Assembly (NCBI RefSeq): GCF_014855515.1
Contig: NZ_JACYFK010000004.1
Span: 1-64,000 of the forward strand
DNA length: 64,000 nt
Origin: Euzebyella marina
Lineage (GTDB): Bacteria > Bacteroidota > Bacteroidia > Flavobacteriales > Flavobacteriaceae
Direction: 5' to 3'
A program made the translations under genes and the position numbers. The notes beneath the pieces are model-generated. The model did not search any database and was not told where the DNA came from. It saw only the letters and a program-made list of their open reading frames with translations. The first letter of the stretch is position 1, and each line of letters opens with the position of its first letter. Below are positions 35,966-42,571 of this stretch, one piece after another.

Positions 35966-36057
35966 GAATAGCAAGTAATTACTATAGGTTCCATCTTTCG
36001 ATACTTATATTGGTGTGGGGTGCGATAATAGTATTTTCTAAATAAAATATTTATTGT

Positions 36058-36921
36058 ATGAAACCTCTGGTCATATCAAATCGAATAACCAATAGAGATA
36101 CTAACTCGCTCAACAAATATCTAAACGATATCAGTCGAATTCCCATGATTTCAGATCAGGAAGAAATTGAATTGGTCATACGTGCAAGAAACGGTGAAGA
36201 AAAAGCCCTAGATAATCTGGTTTGTGCCAATTTAAGATTTGTGGTTTCGGTTGCCAAAAAATATCAATCACGTGGTCTCCCATTGCATGACCTAATCAAT
36301 GAAGGCAACCTAGGTTTGGTCAAGGCCGTTTTGAAATATGATGAGACCCGTGGTTTTAAGTTTATATCGTACGCAGTATGGTGGATTCGCCAATCAATAA
36401 TGCAAGCACTAACCGAAAAATCCAGATTGGTAAGATTACCCCTGAACAAAATAAATGCAATAAATAGGATTAAGGTAGCTTCGAGCATCTTTGAACAGAA
36501 TAATCAGAGAGAACCAACAGTAGAAGAAATAGAGGAAATACTTGATTATCCCTTAAATGATATTCAAATATGCTCCAGAAACACTTCTTGGCATCTTTCG
36601 ATGGATGAGCCTTTGATAAATGGCATGGAAGAGCGGAATTTATATAACATCATTTCATCCGATGAATTTGAAAGTCCGGAGAAACAGATGGTCAACCTTT
36701 CATTAAGAGCTGAATTAGAAAGAATGCTTACAAAACTATCTACGCGTGAGACTTTTATCATTACAATGTTTTATGGGATCGGGATTTCAGATTCATTAGG
36801 ATTGGAGCAGATAGCAGACAGGTTAAAACTCACACCAGAAAGGGTGAGACAGATTAAAATTCGAGCTTTATCAAGGCTTCGGGCTTCTTCAAGAATTGAC
36901 CTTTTGAGAGATTATATTTAA
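36058..36921 (+). CDS. second primary-type sigma-70 factor, island-borne
   Basis: A 287-residue sigma factor of the RpoD class, the same length as normal flavobacterial RpoD. Region 1.2/2 is clear (ANLRFVVSVAKKYQSRGL, FKFISYAVWWIRQSIMQAL), region 3 is diverged, and region 4.2 has LEQIADRLKLTPERVRQIKIRAL. Housekeeping sigma has TRERVRQIK; here the Arg is Pro260, at the position (E. coli Arg584) that contacts the upstream promoter element, so specificity may differ. It is probably cotranscribed with bS21 upstream, and a terminator follows it. Confidence 0.88.
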   Translation: MKPLVISNRITNRDTNSLNKYLNDISRIPMISDQEEIELVIRARNGEEKALDNLVCANLRFVVSVAKKYQSRGLPLHDLINEGNLGLVKAVLKYDETRGFKFISYAVWWIRQSIMQALTEKSRLVRLPLNKINAINRIKVASSIFEQNNQREPTVEEIEEILDYPLNDIQICSRNTSWHLSMDEPLINGMEERNLYNIISSDEFESPEKQMVNLSLRAELERMLTKLSTRETFIITMFYGIGISDSLGLEQIADRLKLTPERVRQIKIRALSRLRASSRIDLLRDYI

Positions 36922-37093
36922 CTAGCGAAAATGCAATGGCCAAAAATGAATTCGAATGCATTTAATTTATTTTCTTTCTCCATGCTTTCATCATAAACGC
37001 CAATCGAATAACTATATATTCGAACTCTAAAGATAATGGATGCAGGATTTTACTACCGGTTCACTCAACTACATATAGCAAGTCACCTTAAAG

Positions 37094-37120
37094 AAAAACC
37101 ATCCTATAAAGATGGTTTTT
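37094..37120. terminator. bidirectional terminator between sigma factor and Csp genes
   Basis: AAAAACCATC (37094-37103) pairs perfectly with GATGGTTTTT (37111-37120), flanked by A and T runs. Confidence 0.8.
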
Positions 37121-37143
37121 AAATATTTTATTGCTTGTCTAAT

Positions 37144-37341
37144 CTATTCATCCAATAATTCGACGTTTACGGCATTCATACCCTTCTGGCCCATTTCTAG
37201 TGTATATTTGACCTTATCGTTTTCCTGAATGTTATCTATCAAACCTGATTGGTGAACAAATACATCACCATTGGAATCATTCGGTTGAATAAATCCGTAC
37301 CCCTTTGCTTCATTAAAAAATTTTACTGTTCCTTCTTTCAT
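37144..37341 (-). CDS. cold-shock protein (CspA family)
   Basis: A 65-residue single-strand nucleic-acid chaperone. It is the classic Csp: GTVKFFNEAKGYGFIQPND with the RNP-1-like KGYGFI, then DVFVHQSG as RNP-2, ending in AVNVELLDE. Family-normal length. It is 51 bases downstream of the desaturase gene on the same strand, so probably cotranscribed with it. An RNA chaperone and a membrane-fluidity enzyme together suggest a cold-response unit. Confidence 0.93.
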   Translation of the reverse strand: MKEGTVKFFNEAKGYGFIQPNDSNGDVFVHQSGLIDNIQENDKVKYTLEMGQKGMNAVNVELLDE

Positions 37342-37392
37342 TACTTTAATTTTAAAATTAATTACTATTTAACGTTTATGATCAGATCTTTA

Positions 37393-38520
37393 TCAAATGG
37401 GAACGGGTTGTACCTTACCCAATTCATGCAAAAGCCCCATATGGTCGACGAGAGCAGAATAAAATGTTTTTTTTGTATTGTAAGGAATCCCATACTCTTT
37501 GGCAGTGCACTCAACAATACCTGAAATCTTTCTGTAGTGAATATGACAGATATTTGGTAGTAAGTGATGCTCAATTTGATAGTTCAATCCTCCAATAAGC
37601 CACGAAAAAACTCGGCTCTTGGGGGAAAAGTTAGTGGTTGTGGCCAACTGGTGACATGCCCAGTCACTCAAAATTTTACCATTTTCATTTGGTAATGGAA
37701 ATTCTACTCTCGGCATAATATGAGCCACTTGAAATACCATACTTATCAATAGTCCCGTAACAAAGTGCATACTCAAAAAGGCTAAAACAAGAATCCACGG
37801 GGATAATGGTACTACAATTAATGGTATAAATAAGGCGTAAGAATAATATATCAATTTCCAACCTATAATTTTTAAAAGTGCATTTTTATAACTATTTGAT
37901 TTGCTAAAAAATCCCATTTTCCGATACCGATCGAGCCTAATAAAATCTTTGGTAGTTATCCAGGAGATGGTTGAAAGGCCATAAAAAAACCATACATACA
38001 AATATTGGAACTTGTGCAGACCGATTTTTTTGGTATGTGGGGAAAATCTAAGGAAAAAAGGAGTGTTGATATCATCATCCGCCCCTTCTATATTAGTGTA
38101 AGTATGGTGAAGTACATTGTGTTGGATTTTCCAAATAGCGGCATTCCCACCTATAAGATTCATTGTATAACCAAGATAGGTATTTACTTTTTTGTTTTTC
38201 GAATAAGAACCGTGAATGGCATCGTGCATAATACCCATTCCTATTCCTGCCATTCCGATTCCACTTGATATATAAAGAGAATATAGTAGTAATGCAGAAG
38301 TAATGATTCCTGTGTTAATCAAAATTAATGGAACGAAAAATATTGTAAGCATCAGTATAGTCTTTACAACCATACTCATATTCGCATGTTTACTTAAGTT
38401 ATTGGTTTTAAAGTATGAACTAACTCTTCTTCTCAAAGTTCTAGAAAAGTCAGAATTCAAATTTTTTGAAAAACTTGGCTTGTCGTTGCTACTAATTTTA
38501 TTGGGATATGGTTCACTCAT
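37393..38520 (-). CDS. membrane fatty-acid desaturase
   Basis: A 375-residue integral membrane di-iron desaturase. Three histidine boxes are present: HDAIHG, HNVLHH and, after the second membrane pair, QIEHH. This is the front-end/linoleoyl-CoA-type pattern, without a cytochrome b5 domain. It would insert double bonds in membrane lipids and raise fluidity. ATG 38520 is used; the TTG at 38529 is unlikely. It is the first gene of the leftward pair with csp. An inverted repeat lies 65 bases upstream. Confidence 0.88.
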   Translation of the reverse strand: MSEPYPNKISSNDKPSFSKNLNSDFSRTLRRRVSSYFKTNNLSKHANMSMVVKTILMLTIFFVPLILINTGIITSALLLYSLYISSGIGMAGIGMGIMHDAIHGSYSKNKKVNTYLGYTMNLIGGNAAIWKIQHNVLHHTYTNIEGADDDINTPFFLRFSPHTKKIGLHKFQYLYVWFFYGLSTISWITTKDFIRLDRYRKMGFFSKSNSYKNALLKIIGWKLIYYSYALFIPLIVVPLSPWILVLAFLSMHFVTGLLISMVFQVAHIMPRVEFPLPNENGKILSDWACHQLATTTNFSPKSRVFSWLIGGLNYQIEHHLLPNICHIHYRKISGIVECTAKEYGIPYNTKKTFYSALVDHMGLLHELGKVQPVPI

Positions 38521-39037
38521 GCGGTACAATGGGCTTATAATTAAGCGTAATCAGCTCGGCATGTTGAGGTACTATCCATGTGTTGGAACATTTATTGGAA
38601 TGTTCAAATCCATAGAGGCGTCACCATACTTAAAACGTTTGACTTAAAATATTTAACTATGACGTTGATTAAAAGAAGAGAGCTGAAAATAAATAAAAAA
38701 TCCTTGAAGACTAAATTGACTTGGGCTATCTGAATTTTAACCTTATAAAGGTACTACATATAAACATAATACCCTAATTATACGTTGATTACTTAAAATA
38801 AGTATTTTGAAAGTTTAAACAAATCGAGAGGGCGCTGATTAAATTTTACTTGAGAATCCTAATACGTGTTTTAATGAAAGTCACAACTTGTATGTTTGAT
38901 TTCGTAAAAGTTCATCACTAAGTGGGGATGAGGAGTAGTCAATCTTTAATTATGGCCTATATTAACTTTAATCGGGCAATTAATCAGTTTCGCCACTTTA
39001 ATTATATTTGAATACCGAAGGAAAGATTAACTGAAAG
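38521..39037. other. desaturase upstream region and island right end, no gene
   Basis: Bases 38586-38592 (GAACATT) and 38599-38605 (AATGTTC) form an inverted repeat centred 75 bases before the desaturase ATG, an operator-like position. Beyond it the sequence to the right arm site has no frame of note. I see no consensus promoter for the desaturase. Confidence 0.4.
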
Positions 39038-39057
39038 AAGTTCACAAATCGTCAACA
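39038..39057 (+). repeat. right arm-type integrase site (candidate)
   Basis: AAGTTCACAAATCGTCAACA, identical over 20 bases to 28083-28102 near the left end and in the same orientation. It lies 51 bases inside attR. Confidence 0.65.
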
Positions 39058-39107
39058 AGAGATGCGAATTTTTGCAGGATGCTGATATATAGGGAGCTGA
39101 AAGCTGA

Positions 39108-39131
39108 GGGTTCGAGCCCCAGCCAAGTCAC
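39108..39131 (+). repeat. attR core (24 bp)
   Basis: Identical to 27958-27981 in the 3' end of tRNA-Lys. The rest of the tRNA is absent here, so this is the attachment copy and not a second gene. Confidence 0.92.
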
Positions 39132-39134
39132 CAG

Positions 39135-39166
39135 AAAAAACCTTTCCGAAATCGGAAAGGTTTTTT
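39135..39166 (+). terminator. native tRNA-Lys terminator, displaced
   Basis: AAAAAACCTTTCCGA (39135-39149) pairs with TCGGAAAGGTTTTTT (39152-39166). After island excision it would lie directly after tRNA-Lys. Confidence 0.85.
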
Positions 39167-39258
39167 GTTTTATAATACTTCCTTTACTTCTGGTCATTTC
39201 ATCACCTTTCAAGTAGTATCTTTATCATACCAAATGAGAATGTGACTTTTTAGGTATT

Positions 39259-39675
39259 ATGGCCCAAATAGAAGATTTTCTTGAAAGTAAAGGAGTACGG
39301 CCCACTGCCATGCGATTGTTGGTATTTAAATATCTCGCCGATAGACAGGCCGCCGCAACATTATCTGATGTTGAAGCTTCTTTTTCCAAGGCTGAAAGAA
39401 CCACACTGTACCGAACCCTGAAGACCTTCGAAGAAAATTCAATCGTACACCAGATTGATGATGGCACCGGTATTAGTAAATACGCCCTTTGTGAAGAGGG
39501 TTGTAATTGCGACCTTGAAAGGCACCTACATCTGCATTTTCATTGTAATAAATGTGATGAGACGGTTTGTTTGACCGATTATAAAATACCGCCGCTTAAC
39601 TTACCCAAAGGTTTCATTGCCAATGATGCCAATATGGTTCTTAAAGGCATTTGCGATAAGTGCAGCCAGAATTAA
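39259..39675 (+). CDS. Fur-family regulator
   Basis: A 138-residue ferric-uptake-type repressor. The winged helix spans residues 1-80 (RPTAMRLLVFKYLADRQ, KAERTTLYRTLKTFEENSIVHQI). The dimerisation half has the metal sites HLHLHFHCNKCDETVCL and a second CxxC near the end (CDKC). Spacing and the adjacent P1B ATPase (42 bases downstream) suggest a Zur/zinc- or cadmium-responsive member, but the metal is not proven. Upstream, GTATCTTTAT resembles a weak -7 box. Confidence 0.86.
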   Translation: MAQIEDFLESKGVRPTAMRLLVFKYLADRQAAATLSDVEASFSKAERTTLYRTLKTFEENSIVHQIDDGTGISKYALCEEGCNCDLERHLHLHFHCNKCDETVCLTDYKIPPLNLPKGFIANDANMVLKGICDKCSQN

Positions 39676-39717
39676 TGCACTTCCGTTGCATACTTAATTT
39701 TAAGTACTTGCAACCCT

Positions 39718-41673
39718 ATGAAAATTGCAAATTCCGAAAGTAACCTCTCAAATGACAGTTCATGCTGTTCGCACGATGGCTGTCATACCCTCAACGACAA
39801 GTCCGATAAAAATAGATGGAAGATCTACGCCCCTGCCCTATTCAGTTTCGCCTTGCTTATTATGGGCATATTATTAGATTATTTTCAGCTGTCTTTTTTC
39901 TCAGGCTGGTTAAAGTTCATATGGTATTTAATAGCCTACGTACCTGTTGGCTGGCCGGTATTAAAATCTGCGTGGAGAAATATCGCAAAAGGTGAACTTT
40001 TTACCGAGTTCTCACTCATGTCAATCGCTACCATAGGTGCTTTTGCTCTTAAGGAATACCCAGAAGGTGTGGCGGTAATGTTATTTTATTCAGTCGGAGA
40101 ATTGTTTCAGGAAGCCGCGGTCAAAAAAGCCCGGGGCAATATTCAGTCATTATTAGATGTGCGACCCAAAGAGGCATTGGTGTACAGAAACGGAGGGTTT
40201 ACTTCCATCAACCCAGAAGTAGTGGCTATTGGCGAAAAAATTCAGGTTCGGGTAGGTGAAAAAATTCCGTTGGATGGTCGATTGCTCTCATCAAGAGCAA
40301 CGGTCAATACCGCTGCCATTACAGGAGAGAGTACACCACGAAATATTGACAAAGGCGAAAAACTCTATGCCGGAAGTATCAATTTAAACCAGGTCATTGA
40401 AATGGAGTCTACAGAAGAATATAAGAATAGCTCCATTTCCCGCATTCTTGACCTAGTTCAAAATGCAACTGCACGAAAGTCTAAAACGGAATTATTTATT
40501 AGAAAGTTTGCCCGAGTCTACACCCCAATCATCGCCTTTTTGGCGGTAGCGCTCACCTTTTTGCCCTACGTAATTGTTGAGAATTATGTTTTTGAAGAAT
40601 GGTTTTATCGTGCTCTCATATTTCTTGTCATATCATGCCCCTGTGCTTTGGTCATTTCAATTCCTTTGGGATACTTTGGTGGATTGGGGGCCGCATCAAG
40701 AAACGGTATTCTTTTTAAGGGTGCTTCCTATCTAGATGCCATCACGAAAACCAATGCCGTAGTACTTGACAAGACAGGTACACTCACAAAAGGTGTTTTC
40801 AAGGTGAAGGAAATAAAGCCAATATTGATAGAAAAGGATAAATTGATAGCCTACATCAAGGGGCTCGAAGCCCAATCGACCCACCCCATTGCAAAAGCGA
40901 TAAACGAATATCCCTCTAATATAAAATTTACCGATGTAAAGGATGTCGAAGAAATAGCTGGAAAGGGCCTAGCAGGAACCATAGAAGACAAACATGTTCT
41001 TGTTGGGAACAAAGAACTGTTTAAAGAGCGTAAAATCAAATTAAACCTCAACACCGAAGATATTGTTGAAACTTTGGTTTTGGTAGCAATAGACCAACAA
41101 TTTGCTGGATACATAACACTTGCCGATGAATTAAAAGCAGATTCACAAAGTGCTATTCTAAAGATAAGAAAGAGTGGTATTTCCCAAATCGGAATTCTCT
41201 CTGGAGATAAAAATTCCATTACGCAAAAAGTGGCCAATGAATTAGAAGTTGACTGGGCAAAAGCCGAATTGCTACCCGAAGACAAGTTAAAGGCTATTGA
41301 AGAATTAAAGACCCATCAAAACCTAAAGACCATTTTTGTTGGTGATGGTATTAATGATGCCCCGGTTCTTGCCGCCAGTGATGTAGGTATGGCCATGGGC
41401 GGATTGGGAAGCGATGTGGCCATAGAAACAGCAGATGTAATCATCCAGACCGACCAACCCTCGAAAATTGCACAGGCTATTGAAATTGGCAAATCGACCC
41501 GAAAAATCGTTTGGCAAAACATCTTTCTTGCCTTTGGGGTCAAAGCCTTGGTATTGGCTTTAGGCGCCGGAGGATTGGCGACTATGTGGGAAGCCGTTTT
41601 TGCCGATGTGGGTGTCGCACTTTTGGCAATTTTGAACGCCGTTAGATTACAACGAATGAATTGGGACGATTAA
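39718..41673 (+). CDS. Zn/Cd-type P1B heavy-metal ATPase
   Basis: A 651-residue inner-membrane metal exporter. The short N-terminus has CCSHDGCH instead of a full metal-binding domain. Key features are the SCPCAL motif at about residue 307, the phosphorylation site DKTGTLT (Asp351), the HP motif in THPIAKAI, and GDGINDAPVLAASD. The last helices carry FADVGVALLAILNAVRL, the D/N arrangement of P1B-2 (Zn, Cd, Pb) pumps. It exports toxic divalent metal from the cytoplasm. It is probably controlled by the Fur-like gene just upstream. Confidence 0.9.
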   Translation: MKIANSESNLSNDSSCCSHDGCHTLNDKSDKNRWKIYAPALFSFALLIMGILLDYFQLSFFSGWLKFIWYLIAYVPVGWPVLKSAWRNIAKGELFTEFSLMSIATIGAFALKEYPEGVAVMLFYSVGELFQEAAVKKARGNIQSLLDVRPKEALVYRNGGFTSINPEVVAIGEKIQVRVGEKIPLDGRLLSSRATVNTAAITGESTPRNIDKGEKLYAGSINLNQVIEMESTEEYKNSSISRILDLVQNATARKSKTELFIRKFARVYTPIIAFLAVALTFLPYVIVENYVFEEWFYRALIFLVISCPCALVISIPLGYFGGLGAASRNGILFKGASYLDAITKTNAVVLDKTGTLTKGVFKVKEIKPILIEKDKLIAYIKGLEAQSTHPIAKAINEYPSNIKFTDVKDVEEIAGKGLAGTIEDKHVLVGNKELFKERKIKLNLNTEDIVETLVLVAIDQQFAGYITLADELKADSQSAILKIRKSGISQIGILSGDKNSITQKVANELEVDWAKAELLPEDKLKAIEELKTHQNLKTIFVGDGINDAPVLAASDVGMAMGGLGSDVAIETADVIIQTDQPSKIAQAIEIGKSTRKIVWQNIFLAFGVKALVLALGAGGLATMWEAVFADVGVALLAILNAVRLQRMNWDD

Positions 41674-41678
41674 TTAAG

Positions 41679-42563
41679 TTATCTAAGTCCGTTTTCTTGT
41701 AAGAGTTGTAAAAGTTTTTCCGGTTCATCAGTTTGTATGATATTGGCACCGTATTGAACAGCTTCTTTTATAGCTACCAATCCATTACCCTTAGCTATTT
41801 CCTTATCTAAATCTCCTAACGTATTGATCCAAACCCTCGATTGCTTCTTTTCTATAAAGTCAACCACTTCCTGCGTATAGAATTTATCATCTATATGTAC
41901 AACAGGTGGCGAGAATTGGGTTATTGCCGAATCGACCATCTGCAAACTATAGGCCCGTGGCATAATCTGGGCTGTGGCATGTAACTCTTTTACCCTGTTC
42001 AATTGGTGGTAATCGTTATCGAAATAGAAAACTTCATCCAAAGTACCCGTTGTTTTTAAGGCACTGACTATCCCCTCTACATTATCGGTTTTCATATCAA
42101 TATCGACCATTATCTTGCCCTTCGTTACTCGTAAAAACTCTTCAAAGGTGGGCACCGTTTCTTTGCTTAGTTTACCACTGGGGTCTTTCAGGCGTAGGCT
42201 TCGAATTTGTTTCAAGGTCAAATCTTCAACCTTTCCACTGCCATTAGTAGTTCGGTCAACACTTGAATCGTGCATCAATACCAAATGACCGTCTTTGGTG
42301 GTTCTAACATCGACCTCAACAATATCAACACCTAATTCTATACATTTAAGGGTCGAGGCTATGGAGTTTTCAAAATTATCAAGATGTGCTCCCCTATGGG
42401 CCGCAACTAAAACCTTATTGGAGGCCGAATCTTGAAATTCGGCTTGAATGTTCTTTAATGAGTTGGCTTGTGGCGCACTCTTGCAAGCCACAGCAATGAG
42501 TGTGACCAATAATAAGAAATATCGTATCAAATTTAGTAGCATTTTTTTATTAGCTGATCTCAT
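41679..42563 (-). CDS. glycerophosphodiester phosphodiesterase lipoprotein
   Basis: A 294-residue GDPD-family enzyme exported as a lipoprotein (lipobox LIAVAC). The catalytic region is intact: AAHRGAHLDNFENSI, EVDVRTTKDGHLVLMHDSSVDRTTNGSG, and later VDIDMK. It would hydrolyse glycerophosphodiesters or a related phosphodiester in the periplasm. ATG 42563 gives a basic n-region before the signal helix; ATG 42542 is also possible. It follows the 733-residue gene after a few bases, so they form an operon. Confidence 0.85.
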   Translation of the reverse strand: MRSANKKMLLNLIRYFLLLVTLIAVACKSAPQANSLKNIQAEFQDSASNKVLVAAHRGAHLDNFENSIASTLKCIELGVDIVEVDVRTTKDGHLVLMHDSSVDRTTNGSGKVEDLTLKQIRSLRLKDPSGKLSKETVPTFEEFLRVTKGKIMVDIDMKTDNVEGIVSALKTTGTLDEVFYFDNDYHQLNRVKELHATAQIMPRAYSLQMVDSAITQFSPPVVHIDDKFYTQEVVDFIEKKQSRVWINTLGDLDKEIAKGNGLVAIKEAVQYGANIIQTDEPEKLLQLLQENGLR

Positions 42564-42571
42564 TTTCAATT

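Larger units (their letters stand above)
27958..39131. mobile_element. 11,150-bp tRNA-Lys genomic island
   Basis: The island lies between two identical 24-bp copies of the tRNA-Lys 3' end (27958-27981 and 39108-39131; copy to copy 11,150 bp). A tyrosine recombinase gene is next to the left end, candidate integrase-arm sites are at both ends, and a replacement terminator follows the tRNA. The middle (about 32.1-38.7 kb) is visibly more AT-rich than the flanks, while the HEPN gene is more GC-rich. No relaxase, coupling protein, transfer gene, primase or recognisable excisionase is present, so it is not self-transmissible. Cargo: nucleotidyltransferase pair, XRE, HEPN, NYN/LOTUS, bS21, sigma-70, Csp, desaturase and small unknowns. 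Confidence 0.9.

Noticed and set aside
38005-38647. Plus-strand frames opposite the desaturase gene
   Set aside because: They mirror membrane helices and histidine boxes of the desaturase.
27982-39107. Conjugative element or prophage
   Set aside because: No relaxase, transfer, capsid, portal or terminase gene was seen.
39108-39131. Second tRNA-Lys gene
   Set aside because: Only the 3' third of the tRNA is present; it is the attachment copy.
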